Below are positions 1 to 8,875 of a stretch of 64,000 nt of DNA, piece by piece (the stretch's first letter is position 1; every line of letters begins with the position of its first letter). The stretch lies in contig NZ_ABCK01000002.1 of assembly GCF_000170755.1 (NCBI RefSeq), positions 248,001 to 312,000 on the forward strand, read 5' to 3'. The translations under genes were made by a program, and so were the position numbers. The stretch comes from Lentisphaera araneosa HTCC2155 (GTDB lineage Bacteria > Verrucomicrobiota > Lentisphaeria > Lentisphaerales > Lentisphaeraceae). The notes under the pieces are model-generated. The model saw only the letters and a program-made list of their open reading frames with translations. It was not told the origin of the DNA and ran no database searches.

Positions 1-1156
1 CGCCAAATAGTAGCTCTATGCTGGAGTATTCATTATCTTTGATTTGATCACGTCCCGCACGAACCTTCACTCTCATATTACCTTGATTGGGAAGAAAATT
101 ACCTAAATCCAATTTCAAATCATAAGCCCAAGGAATGACCGCACGGACGGACGATGATGATGCCTCCGGTTTTTCTTGATCGGGTTTAATCGCCCAACGT
201 GCACGACTGTAGCCATAGCGATAGGCCCAGCCTCGCCCCGTTTCTAAATCAAGAATATGAACCCCGCGTGTATCGTCACTTTTATTATTTTTAAGATCAA
301 TGCCAATAATGTCTTGCTTGAGGACTTCTTCAGCTTCCTGATTTTTGCCTGCTTTTTTGAGCTTGTCCGCTTTCTTTTTGAGCTGAGATTTCAATCTACC
401 AGAAAGATTCTTTTGCGAGAGTTCCATCAAATCTTGAGGTGAAATACGATAAGTCATCGGCTTGGGTTGTGGCCCCTTTATTGTCACTTTTTTTAATGCC
501 TTTAGACCGAGTTCGTGATAAGTCTGAAATTGCATCGCCGTCATCTTCAAGTGCTCTGAGCTATTGGAGAAGCCATCTTCAGAAACCGTTTCAGGTGCTA
601 AGTCATCCGCAAAACTAAAGTCGACTCCAAGTAGATCTTGCAAAGCATAATTGTACTCGATTTTGGTCATACGGCGGAAGGAACTTTGGGGATTATCCTC
701 GCGTTTGACTTGCTTGGCTTTGTTCATTTCCTCACCAAGCCAATTAATCACCAAACTACGGTCTTCACCCTCTAAATGATAATCAGGCTCATCTTCTGGA
801 GGCATTTCTTGATTCGTTAATACATCAAAGACTTCAAGCCAATCATTGATGTCTTTTCCTTTGAGCAAATCCGCATCCAAAGTATCGACTCTAAATCTCC
901 CTTTAGATTTTTTAGGACCATGACAATCGAGACAGTTTTCTTGGAGAATCGGGTAAATCTTCTTTTTGAAAGTGTGAATATCTGCCACGATTTCTTTATC
1001 TTGATAATTGATTTTCTTGGCCTTACCCCGAAGCAATTCTGAGCGCTCTCTTCCCTGGGACCTAAGTTTTTCTAAATCCACGAGTGAATCATTAGCGAAT
1101 GCCGAAAAACTCAGCGCTACACATATTAAACAAGTCTGTATTTTCCTAAAAATCAT
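1..1156 (-). CDS. Planctomycete-type cytochrome c / DUF1587 protein, 3' end outside window
   Basis: The reading frame starts at an ATG at 1156 on the minus strand and stays open to the window edge, giving about 385 residues. It begins with a signal peptide ending near SAFA. A heme-binding CLDCH motif follows in the segment ENCLDCHGPKKSKG, which is the planctomycete-type cytochrome c domain, and then FRRMTKIEYNYALQDLLG, the start of a DUF1587 domain. In this family DUF1592, DUF1588 and DUF1585 domains usually follow and would lie outside the window. Such proteins are exported and are thought to take part in periplasmic electron transfer or polymer breakdown, but the exact reaction is not established. 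The gene is divergent from the sulfatase at 1472. The family call is solid and the function is open. Confidence 0.85.
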   Translation of the reverse strand, partial: MIFRKIQTCLICVALSFSAFANDSLVDLEKLRSQGRERSELLRGKAKKINYQDKEIVADIHTFKKKIYPILQENCLDCHGPKKSKGRFRVDTLDADLLKGKDINDWLEVFDVLTNQEMPPEDEPDYHLEGEDRSLVINWLGEEMNKAKQVKREDNPQSSFRRMTKIEYNYALQDLLGVDFSFADDLAPETVSEDGFSNSSEHLKMTAMQFQTYHELGLKALKKVTIKGPQPKPMTYRISPQDLMELSQKNLSGRLKSQLKKKADKLKKAGKNQEAEEVLKQDIIGIDLKNNKSDDTRGVHILDLETGRGWAYRYGYSRARWAIKPDQEKPEASSSSVRAVIPWAYDLKLDLGNFLPNQGNMRVKVRAGRDQIKDNEYSSIELLFG

Positions 1157-1471
1157 TTTCTACCTAATTGTTGCTATTTAATTCATTAAACAATTGAAAA
1201 ACTTAAGTGCATCATAAGAATGAAGAAAAAAGTATGAAAATCTTAAAAAGAACAAAAATATGCTCTTATCACACCAGCACTTATCATCCAAGGTAAAAAT
1301 CCTCCGAAAAACATGTGCATTTATGCACTTCTCCTGAAGCAAGACATTATTTTCCTTGTTAATAAGAATAAAGAACCCTTCACTTAAAGCGCTCATACAA
1401 GTCGACTGACTTGAGCGAAGCAAGAGTTCCAAACAACTTAAGATTGAGCCACCAAGCTCTTGGAGACATAG
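1157..1471. promoter_or_regulatory. Divergent intergenic region with a 14-bp palindrome
   Basis: This 315-bp stretch separates the divergent cytochrome and sulfatase genes and should hold both promoters. A perfect palindrome GTGCATTTATGCAC lies at 1315-1328 and could be an operator. The GTAAC-like promoter found elsewhere in this window is not visible here. A good GGAGA ribosome binding site sits just before the sulfatase start at 1472. Confidence 0.4.
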
Positions 1472-3982
1472 ATGGACAAAAAATACTTTTTCGCAGTTCT
1501 TTGCGCACTCACACTGACTTGCTGGGCTGATCAAACACGACCTAAAAAGCCGAATATCGTACTTATTTTAGTTGATGATCTCGGCTGGCAAGACGTCAAA
1601 TGTTACGACATTGGCGCGCCTTCTCCAATGGAAACGCCAAACCTCGATGCCTTGGCAAAAAAGGGCGTCAAATTCTGGCAGGCTTACTCTCCCGCCCCCG
1701 TATGTGCTCCTAGCCGTGCCGCCATTCTCAGTGGTCATCATCCTGCACGAGGAGAAATGACCAGCGTTGCCGGTGGTTTCCCTCCTCACGCTGGGCATCC
1801 GACAAATTCAGCGCAAATCCAACCCTGGTATAGCTCGCGCATGCCTCTAAAAACTTTTTCTTTAGCTGAAGCCATGAAAGCACAGGGCTATCGCACCGGC
1901 CATAGTGGCAAGTGGCACATCTCTAAAAACCACTACGCCTACCCACAGCCCTTTCATCACGGTTTCGATTACTCCGTGCACAAGCGCGGTGTGCAGGTCC
2001 CTATGCTACCCGATCGACTCAGCGGTTTTGCCACCAATGATCCTAAAGACCCCTACCGTTTAGATGAAAATGGCATGCCCTTCGACCAACCACAAGAAGG
2101 GGCAATGACCTTCATTAAAGAGAACCAAGACAAGCCCTTCTTTCTTTATTATGCAACCTGGCTCGTTCATTCTCCCTTAGTAATGCGCAGTGAAGCGCTC
2201 TTAAAAAAATATGAAAAGAAATTAGGCCTTACGCTAAGGGATGAGCACAAGAAGACTTGGTCGAAAAAAGGTCAAAGCAACCCCTTTTACTGCGCCATGG
2301 TAGAACAACTGGATTACTACCTCGGGCAAGTCTTCACTCACTTAGAAGAAACCGATGACCCGCGCTGGCCGGGACACAAACTCGTGGAAAACACCTATAT
2401 CATTTTCACTTCTGATAATGGTGGCATGGAAGGAACTTCTAGCGAGATCTATACCGATAACTACCCACTTGATCACGGAAAAATCTCGATTAAAGAAGGC
2501 GGTGTTCGCGTGCCCTTTATTATTTCGGGCCCAGGTATTTCTCAGCAAGCAGAAAGCCAAGTCATGGTCAATGGCTTGGACCTTTATCCCACCATCCTCT
2601 CACTCATTGGAGCTCCAAAGCCCCCAGGCAAAAAATTTGATGGCTGTGATCTAACGCCGCTTTTGAAAAACAATGTCAATAAGGCTGAGCTCATTGTGAA
2701 TTCACAGGGCAAGGTTCGCGATAGCCTATTATGGCATTTCCCTCAATCTCAAAGTGCCAGTGCGATTCGCATCGGCGATTATAAACTCATTCGTTATTAC
2801 AATGACAATAAGGCACCTGAACTTTATCGACTTTATCAAGGTCCTAAAGCGAGTCCTCAGCGTCGTGACATAGAAGAGAAAATCAATCTCGCGAATCAAA
2901 TGCCTGAAAAAGTTCAGGAGTTAAATACACAATTAGCTAATACAATAGCAGAAATGGGCGGTCGCCTCCCCTATGGCAACCCCAATTTCAGTGGTCCACT
3001 GGCCAATAAAGAAAAGGCTCCCAAAGTGCTCTCCCATCAACTTATCGGTGATCAAGTCCAGTTCACGTACCAAAGCAATGGCGCTCAAGTCGTCAAAGCC
3101 GACCTCATGTACACTCCCAATGGCGGCAGCCGTGATGAAGAGTGGTTGCGACTTTCAGCAAAAATACTTGACGATAATAAAGTCTTAGTCACTCTACCAG
3201 CCCAAACGAGTCATTATTACCTCAACCTCATTGATGAAAATAATTTCCTGGCGATCTATCCAGAGCTCGATAATATCCAACGTAGAAAATTAGGCTCGAG
3301 CTTCAGTACACAAGCCCTTAAAGCCGATTTAGCCCCACTCAAAAAAGGTCCCCCCATAAATTTCCAAGATGAGTTCACTCAAATCAAGAAGCTCAAGGGC
3401 AAGGTCTTTATCAGTGAAGATTTTGAAGCCGCTGAACTTCCCACAGATCTATCTTTTACCCAAGGCCTCAGCCTCAGCAAAAATGATTCCGCCTCGGGTT
3501 CCCAAAGCCTTCAATTCTTTGAGTCAAAAGAACTCAAACAAGACTGGATGCCCATGCTCAGCTATGGACTCAAAATCCCCTCCATGGATATCAATAGCCA
3601 GTTCCTCATTTCCTTTAATTTTAAACTCGATGAAGACAAACCGGGAAAACTTAGCCTCGTTTTGCGAGATCATAGCTCGGGTGAACGCCGCATCCTAACT
3701 GAACTCACTTTAGAAAAAGGCGCGATAAAAGCTAACGGCCGCCCCGTCATCCCAATCTCACCGGGAGTGTGGTATAAATTTGACCTCTCTTTTCACACCG
3801 GGTCAAAGAACACGCACTTTTTTAAACTTTCTGCTACGAGCGCAAATGGTGATTCTCTAAGCGCCGAAATTCCTTACCTTCAATATCACTTCAACATGCC
3901 CGATTTAATCGGCTTTGTGGGATTGGGAAATGAGGGTAGCAGTATTTATTTTGATAATCTTATCATTCGCACTCAAGACTAA
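1472..3982 (+). CDS. Secreted formylglycine-dependent sulfatase with C-terminal beta domains
   Basis: This 836-residue protein has a signal peptide (about residues 1-19) and the sulfatase metal-binding start NIVLILVDDLGW with Asp35 and Asp36. The activation motif C78-A-P-S-R82 has a Cys that would be converted to formylglycine. Sulfatases of this family cleave sulfate esters, here probably from polysaccharides in the periplasm or outside the cell. After the catalytic domain (about 25-490) comes a beta module also present in the sulfatases at 23318 and 32604. A last domain of about 180 residues resembles a lectin-like jelly roll and is unique to this copy. A GGAGA ribosome binding site supports the start. 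The esterase at 4014 follows after 31 bp and is probably co-transcribed. The substrate cannot be read from the sequence. Confidence 0.93.
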   Translation: MDKKYFFAVLCALTLTCWADQTRPKKPNIVLILVDDLGWQDVKCYDIGAPSPMETPNLDALAKKGVKFWQAYSPAPVCAPSRAAILSGHHPARGEMTSVAGGFPPHAGHPTNSAQIQPWYSSRMPLKTFSLAEAMKAQGYRTGHSGKWHISKNHYAYPQPFHHGFDYSVHKRGVQVPMLPDRLSGFATNDPKDPYRLDENGMPFDQPQEGAMTFIKENQDKPFFLYYATWLVHSPLVMRSEALLKKYEKKLGLTLRDEHKKTWSKKGQSNPFYCAMVEQLDYYLGQVFTHLEETDDPRWPGHKLVENTYIIFTSDNGGMEGTSSEIYTDNYPLDHGKISIKEGGVRVPFIISGPGISQQAESQVMVNGLDLYPTILSLIGAPKPPGKKFDGCDLTPLLKNNVNKAELIVNSQGKVRDSLLWHFPQSQSASAIRIGDYKLIRYYNDNKAPELYRLYQGPKASPQRRDIEEKINLANQMPEKVQELNTQLANTIAEMGGRLPYGNPNFSGPLANKEKAPKVLSHQLIGDQVQFTYQSNGAQVVKADLMYTPNGGSRDEEWLRLSAKILDDNKVLVTLPAQTSHYYLNLIDENNFLAIYPELDNIQRRKLGSSFSTQALKADLAPLKKGPPINFQDEFTQIKKLKGKVFISEDFEAAELPTDLSFTQGLSLSKNDSASGSQSLQFFESKELKQDWMPMLSYGLKIPSMDINSQFLISFNFKLDEDKPGKLSLVLRDHSSGERRILTELTLEKGAIKANGRPVIPISPGVWYKFDLSFHTGSKNTHFFKLSATSANGDSLSAEIPYLQYHFNMPDLIGFVGLGNEGSSIYFDNLIIRTQD

Positions 3983-4013
3983 AAATATTTAAAAACATTT
4001 AGGATAATTAAAC

Positions 4014-4880
4014 ATGACCTCACCTACGCGAAAGCACTTAAACCACTTTTTCCTCGCCATCATGTTCACTCTTTGTCTGAGTTCTCAGGCGCTAGATAAA
4101 CAAGAACTCAGGCTTTGGCCACAACTCGCTCCGGGTGAAAGCGATGACAAAAAAGCGCCTCGCCTCTACTTCTTTCAAGCCAAAAAACAGCTATCCGATT
4201 CACTTGTGCTCATCTTTCCTGGCGGGGGGTATCATGGTTTAGCTATTGATCACGAAGGCTGGCAAGTTGCCAAGTACTTTAATGATAAGGGCATTAATGC
4301 TGTCGTGCTCAAATACCGTGTTCCTCGTCCCAAAGGACAAGCCAAACACATGACTGCATGGCAAGATGCTCAGCGTGCCGTGCGCGTGGTTCGTTCCAAT
4401 GCTAGCAAATGGAAAATCAACCCAGAAAAAATTGCGGCCTTGGGCTTCTCCGCCGGCGGTCACCTCACCCTAATGACCGCAACGAGTTCACAAACTCCCG
4501 CTTACCAAGCCATCGATGAACTCGATAAATTGCCCTGTCACATCAACTACGCCGTTCCCGTTTATCCCGCCTATGTTTTGGAAGACGGTTCCAATGGTCC
4601 TAACAAGGGTAAAGGAAATAATTCCACTCTGGTGAAAGACTTTAAGTTTGATGCCAAGACGCCTCCCATGTGCCTTATTCACGGCGATACTGATCAGTAT
4701 TCCCCTATGAATTCCGTCGCTATTTACCATAAGCTCCGCACCATGAATATCCCCGCCGAACTGCATATCTTCGCAAAAGTGGGACACGGCTTCGGTGCTC
4801 GTCCATGCCATAAAAAAAATAAGCATGTCGGCGATTGGCTCAATCGTTCTTACGAAGCCTTAAAAGTCTTTGGTTTTTAA
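4014..4880 (+). CDS. Secreted alpha/beta-hydrolase esterase (BD-FAE/acetylxylan esterase-like)
   Basis: The 288-residue product has an N-terminal signal peptide ending near Ser-Gln-Ala. The oxyanion-hole segment is FPGGGYHG and the nucleophile elbow is GFSAGGH with Ser146. The acid is likely in GDTDQYSP and the catalytic His in VGHGFG. This pattern fits the BD-FAE-like esterases that remove acetyl or feruloyl groups from polysaccharides. It lies 31 bp after the sulfatase, which suggests paired removal of sulfate and acyl groups from one substrate. The C-terminal half of the fusion protein at 5962 is of the same general type. The family is clear and the acyl group removed is inferred. Confidence 0.85.
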   Translation: MTSPTRKHLNHFFLAIMFTLCLSSQALDKQELRLWPQLAPGESDDKKAPRLYFFQAKKQLSDSLVLIFPGGGYHGLAIDHEGWQVAKYFNDKGINAVVLKYRVPRPKGQAKHMTAWQDAQRAVRVVRSNASKWKINPEKIAALGFSAGGHLTLMTATSSQTPAYQAIDELDKLPCHINYAVPVYPAYVLEDGSNGPNKGKGNNSTLVKDFKFDAKTPPMCLIHGDTDQYSPMNSVAIYHKLRTMNIPAELHIFAKVGHGFGARPCHKKNKHVGDWLNRSYEALKVFGF

Positions 4881-4976
4881 ACAAAAATCGCCATCTCAAG
4901 TCTGATACTTGAGTCCCACTCCTAAGTCGTCAGTTTGACTAAGATATAAAAATAAGGACTTTTTATCATTTTCTTA

Positions 4977-5005
4977 GATACGCCTCGGGTTTTCTTTTGT
5001 TTGAC
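4977..5005 (+). promoter_or_regulatory. ECF-like promoter candidate (GATAC-N17-GTTTGAC)
   Basis: GATAC at 4977 is followed after 17 bp by GTTTGAC at 4999, 49 bp before the pseudopilin start at 5048. A 17-bp block around the first box (CATTTTCTTAGATACGC) and the ribosome-binding segment before the ATG are shared with the pseudopilin at 8041. It is one of twelve similar sites in the window. Confidence 0.55.
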
Positions 5006-5047
5006 TCCTTATAAGAGACTTAATCTCTAAAGACAAACAGGTGAAAA

Positions 5048-5851
5048 ATGAGACAAAACCAAAAACCGACTAAGCCCGTTTTGGCTTACAAAAAAGCAAG
5101 TCAATTAAAAAGATTCACCCTCATCGAACTCTTAGTTGTGGTCGCCATCATTGGTATTTTGGCGAGTCTTCTTTTGCCCAGTTTATCTAAGTCACGCGAC
5201 AAAGCTCGACAAGCTGTTTGTCTTAGCCAACTCAAACAATTAAACTATGCCTTATATAATTATATTGATGATAATGATGGTAAATATCCACTTACATTTA
5301 AAAGTACTAATAGTAACATTGTAAGTTGGGATGACCTTATTTCTGGCTATGATGGTCGCGCCCCCCTTACATCAACGGAAATGAAACTTAACTTAAACTC
5401 TAATACGGATAACGCCCTCTATGTTTGCCCCGGGGATACTATTGAACGTAATAATGCTAGCTGGCCTAAAAAATCTTATGCAATGACGACATATATACCA
5501 GGTCATGCTACAGCTCTTGGAATTACGGCGTATAAAGCGAGTAACGGTGTGTTAAATTTTGATGATTTCGTGGCACGAAAAGTTAATGAAATAAGTAATC
5601 CCTCTCAAACCATTCTGCTCACAGAGTTTTTTTGGAGCGCAAACCGCATGGGAGCTCATTATGGGAATTATGTTGGCAATCAACAGGTAGGTTATTATTA
5701 CACCCCAAACCCTGCCTTGCCGATTGCTCATAAAAATAAGTATAATTATTCAATGGTTGACGGTAGTGCCCAAGCCATGGTTCCCACACAAACATTGCTT
5801 GGTTTGTCCCCAACTACAACTATAGGAACCATGTGGGATGCTGGCAGATAA
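5048..5851 (+). CDS. Type II secretion-like pseudopilin, H-X9-DG protein
   Basis: The 267-residue protein carries a prepilin N-terminal methylation segment, [19 protein letters not shown], after a long basic leader of about 25 residues. A hydrophobic helix and the usual SLSKSRDKARQAVCLSQLKQL continuation follow. Near the C terminus HKNKYNYSMVDG matches the H-X9-DG signature of PVC-group pseudopilin-like proteins. The residue before the expected cleavage point is Arg and not the usual Gly. Such proteins are very numerous in Lentisphaerae, and their role is thought to be secretion or surface attachment. No secretion machinery is next to it. The start is supported by CAGGTGAAAAATG, which is identical at the 8041 paralog. 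Confidence 0.9.
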   Translation: MRQNQKPTKPVLAYKKASQLKRFTLIELLVVVAIIGILASLLLPSLSKSRDKARQAVCLSQLKQLNYALYNYIDDNDGKYPLTFKSTNSNIVSWDDLISGYDGRAPLTSTEMKLNLNSNTDNALYVCPGDTIERNNASWPKKSYAMTTYIPGHATALGITAYKASNGVLNFDDFVARKVNEISNPSQTILLTEFFWSANRMGAHYGNYVGNQQVGYYYTPNPALPIAHKNKYNYSMVDGSAQAMVPTQTLLGLSPTTTIGTMWDAGR

Positions 5852-5961
5852 AGACCGCACTGTTAACTCGAGCCCAAATTATCAATAATTACAATTTCCA
5901 CGAAGATTCAGTTCTTGTTGGCCCCTAAATTTATAAATAAAATCTCAACTAAAGTAAATAT

Positions 5962-7488
5962 ATGAAATCTACTCTTATACTCTCAAAATTTTTGCTCTTG
6001 CTACTTTTATTTTCTCTAAATACTTTTGCTAATTCCGCAGGAACAACAAGCCCTCAAAAAGGCCGTCATCAATGGTGGACACCACGCCATCAAGAAAAAC
6101 TTGCCGAAGCCCAAAAAGGCGGAATCGATCTCGTGATGATTGGTGATTCCATCACTCATTTTTGGGAGAAGCAAAAAACTTATCCCAAAGTTTTTGCGCC
6201 CTATAAAGTCCTCAATCTAGGCTTTGGCGGAGATCGCACCCAAAATGTTCTGTGGCGAATTCAAAATGGCGAAATTGATGGCCTCTCACCCAAATTCGTG
6301 ACCATTATGATTGGCACTAATAATATTAGCAGTAACCAAGTCGCAGATATTGCCTCGGGAATCAAAGCTATTGTTTCTGAACTTAAAAAGCGCCTTCCCG
6401 AAACTAAGGTCCTGCTCTTTTCTGTCTTTCCTCGTCATCACTCAAGGGGCAAAGGTGAAGATTATAAAGAAGTTCAAGCTTTAAATAAACTCATTCCTGC
6501 CATCGCTGATGATAAGCAAGTCTTTCACCATGACTTAACAGCAATTTTTCAGGAAGAGAATGGTGAACTGAAAACCGCGCTTTATGGTCGCGACCGTCTT
6601 CATTTGAGTAATGAAGGTTATGCAGCTTGGGGCAAGGCCCTCAATGCCATCTTAGCAAAATATGATTCTGCGAAGAGCGCAAAAAGCCCTAGCTCAGAAA
6701 AAAAACTGAATTCGCAGCAAGCTCCCATCATTCGCCTTTGGCCCATTGAACGAGTTGGTAGCGAAGAAAATCGTCTCAAATTAGTTTTCCGCGATCGTCG
6801 CGGACGCAAACAACTTTGTGGAGTAAAAGACCCCTACCTCACTGTCTATCCCGCTAAAACTGACAAGCCCGCAGTAGCTCTCATCTACAACCCTGGTGGT
6901 GCATATAAAGTCCTTGGTATCCCTACAAAAGAACATATTAAAGAGTGGAACGACTTGGGCATCACCGTATTTGTCCATAGGTATAGCATTCCCGACAAAG
7001 CTGACCAAGCCTTTCAAGACCTGCAAAGAACGCTTCGTCTCGTGCGCTTCAATGCCAAAAAGTGGAATATTGATCCCAATAATATTGGTGTCTTCGGGAA
7101 TTCCGCTGGAGGCCACCTCTCCGCTCGCTTGACTCAGAATTACGATCAAAAAGTTTACGAAGATATTGATGAGGCCGATCAAGTTTCCTGCGAGCCAAAC
7201 TTTGCCATCCTTCAATGCGCCGCCTACTTCCAAGGCATCAAAATGGATAAAGATTTTGATGCGGAAATGTTCCCCATGAAAAACAGTGTGGCTCCCACTT
7301 TCCTCACTTACTCCAAAGATGATAAATTCTGTATGGGCGGAGTGGAATATGACAAAAGACTAAAAGCTGCTGGTGGCGCAATTGAACTCAAGCTCTACGA
7401 AAAAGGCGGCCACGGCATGGGTGGCTGCGACTGGTTCTCCGAAGCAAAAAATTGGCTGAAAGAGCAGAAAATTATCGCAGACCAATAA
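5962..7488 (+). CDS. Secreted two-domain esterase: SGNH hydrolase + alpha/beta hydrolase
   Basis: The 508-residue protein has a leucine-rich signal peptide (about residues 1-25). Residues 40-235 form an SGNH/GDSL hydrolase with block I GDSIT (Ser63), a GGDRTQNVLWRI segment, block III GTNN (about 118-121) and block V DRLHL (Asp211, His214). After a Ser/Lys-rich linker (236-253), residues 255-505 form an alpha/beta hydrolase with YNPGGAY as oxyanion segment, GNSAGGH with Ser381 as nucleophile, and GGHGMGG near the catalytic His. Both halves are typical carbohydrate esterases, so one polypeptide may remove two kinds of acyl group. The gene at 14013 joins an alpha/beta hydrolase and the same SGNH type in the opposite order. 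Confidence 0.88.
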   Translation: MKSTLILSKFLLLLLLFSLNTFANSAGTTSPQKGRHQWWTPRHQEKLAEAQKGGIDLVMIGDSITHFWEKQKTYPKVFAPYKVLNLGFGGDRTQNVLWRIQNGEIDGLSPKFVTIMIGTNNISSNQVADIASGIKAIVSELKKRLPETKVLLFSVFPRHHSRGKGEDYKEVQALNKLIPAIADDKQVFHHDLTAIFQEENGELKTALYGRDRLHLSNEGYAAWGKALNAILAKYDSAKSAKSPSSEKKLNSQQAPIIRLWPIERVGSEENRLKLVFRDRRGRKQLCGVKDPYLTVYPAKTDKPAVALIYNPGGAYKVLGIPTKEHIKEWNDLGITVFVHRYSIPDKADQAFQDLQRTLRLVRFNAKKWNIDPNNIGVFGNSAGGHLSARLTQNYDQKVYEDIDEADQVSCEPNFAILQCAAYFQGIKMDKDFDAEMFPMKNSVAPTFLTYSKDDKFCMGGVEYDKRLKAAGGAIELKLYEKGGHGMGGCDWFSEAKNWLKEQKIIADQ

Positions 7489-7499
7489 GCTCTTAGCTC

Positions 7500-7912
7500 T
7501 TTTACTGCCTCTCAAGGTGGGCACACCTTGCAGGGGAGGGGACGGAGTCCCTACAATTCATCGAGAAAGGGAATGTGCTGCCGCACCGGACCGGCTGCCA
7601 CCGGAGGCGGATAATTTAATATCTTTAGCTCATCTCTTTTACTGCCTCTCAAGGTGGGCACACCTTGCAGGGAAGGGGACGGAGTCCCTACAATTCATCG
7701 AGAACGGGAATGTGCTGCCACACCGGCCCGGCTGCCACCGGAGGCGGATAATTTAATATCTTCATCTCAGCACTTGACTCTCTCTCAAAGCTCTTAGCAC
7801 TTTTACTGCCTCTCAAGGTGGGCACACCTTGCAGGGAAGGGGACGGAGTCCCTACAATTCATCAAAAACGGGAATTTGCTGCCGCACGGGCCCGCCTGCC
7901 ACCGGAGGCGGA
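7500..7912. repeat. Three copies of a ~125-bp GC-rich repeat
   Basis: Copies start near 7500, 7637 and 7801. Each reads TTTACTGCCTCTCAAGGTGG at its start and has a GGGACGGAGTCCC hairpin in the middle. Each ends with a CCACCGGAGGCGGAT segment. AAGGTGGGCACACCTT can also fold. The same repeat occurs three more times at 11278-11609 in the same orientation. The two arrays bracket the pseudopilin at 8041 and the GH95 gene. GC content is clearly higher than in the flanking genes. Short open frames through the repeats look non-coding. Confidence 0.9.
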
Positions 7913-7969
7913 TGAATCATCGTTCACTGAGTCATCACAAAAAAAATAAACTTTTTTTTCATTTTCTTA

Positions 7970-7998
7970 GATACGCTGATCATTTCACTTTGTTTGAC
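7970..7998 (+). promoter_or_regulatory. ECF-like promoter candidate (GATAC-N17-GTTTGAC)
   Basis: GATAC at 7970, 17 bp, then GTTTGAC at 7992, lies 49 bp before the pseudopilin start at 8041. Spacing and both boxes are identical to the site at 4977, although most of the spacer differs. This supports function over simple copying. Confidence 0.55.
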
Positions 7999-8040
7999 TT
8001 CTATACAGTTGGCTAATTAATTAAGACAAGCAGGTGAAAA

Positions 8041-8763
8041 ATGAGACAAAAAACAAATCCAGTGAAGTTTCAAAATACGTTCACAAAGAAAAGTAAATTA
8101 CAACGATTCACTCTAATCGAGGTCTTAGTCGTCGTCGCCATCATTGGCATTCTCGCCTCTCTACTTCTCCCGTCACTCTCAAAAGCACGTGGGAATGCCC
8201 AGAGATCAGTCTGTGTCAATAATTTAAAAAATATATCTCAAGCATTACTCATGTATCCGGATGATAATGACGATTATTATACTCATGGAGACAGTCGTGG
8301 TGGTAACAATACCACATGGGATGACCTTTTAGGAGAAGGCGAATACGATGGTCGCAACATCACTACGGCTGTTGCACAAGCGGGTAGAATCGAAGACCCC
8401 GCCAATGGATCTAAAGTTTATTACTGCCCATCTTCTGGAATTGATTATTTTGACTCAAATGGGCGACCAATAAGAACCTACAGCGTCAACAGCAATCTGA
8501 TGTGGCGTCAAGATTCCGTAACTCAAAGCGAAGTCGCAAACCACTCTAATACAATTATGGTTTTTGAACATGTTGGTGCCTGGGCTCAAGGCTGGAAAGC
8601 AGGCGCCCATTATAATTATTCTGGTGTCGGTGATTACCACTCTTACCATCAGAAAACAAGTTTTTTGGTGTTAGCTACGACAGATGGCAGTGTACGCAAT
8701 CTCCATGAAGCCAGCACTTCAACTGCTGCTGCCGGCTCTGAAGACATGTGGGATTTAGACTAA
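8041..8763 (+). CDS. Type II secretion-like pseudopilin
   Basis: The 240-residue product has the prepilin segment [21 protein letters not shown] after a basic leader, then [23 protein letters not shown]-terminal His...DGS segment ([15 protein letters not shown], spacing 11) is a loose version of the H-X9-DG signature. Arg takes the place of the Gly expected before the cleavage point. Its upstream region matches that of the 5048 paralog. It lies between a repeat array and the GH95 fucosidase 113 bp downstream, so it may be expressed with that enzyme. Confidence 0.88.
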   Translation: MRQKTNPVKFQNTFTKKSKLQRFTLIEVLVVVAIIGILASLLLPSLSKARGNAQRSVCVNNLKNISQALLMYPDDNDDYYTHGDSRGGNNTTWDDLLGEGEYDGRNITTAVAQAGRIEDPANGSKVYYCPSSGIDYFDSNGRPIRTYSVNSNLMWRQDSVTQSEVANHSNTIMVFEHVGAWAQGWKAGAHYNYSGVGDYHSYHQKTSFLVLATTDGSVRNLHEASTSTAAAGSEDMWDLD

Positions 8764-8875
8764 ACACCACTTATAGCAAAAGCATCCACTTTAAACGATT
8801 TCCTTCCGCTGATTAGAAGTGGAAGAACGATACCTCTATCTCAAATTATCATCATGCATCAAAAGGAATAAGCCC

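Noticed and set aside
1178-1534. 118-residue minus-strand frame upstream of the first sulfatase
   Set aside because: It overlaps the sulfatase start, is Cys/Ser/Phe-rich in a random way, and the divergent cytochrome gene better explains the strand.
7517-7756. 79-residue open frame in the 125-bp repeat (and 11375-11608)
   Set aside because: It merely reads through repeat units, has no ribosome binding site and shows no protein-like features.
8819-8875. Longer start for GH95 at GTG 8819
   Set aside because: It would hide the signal peptide. The GTG at 8876 has an AAAGGAAT site and a normal leader.
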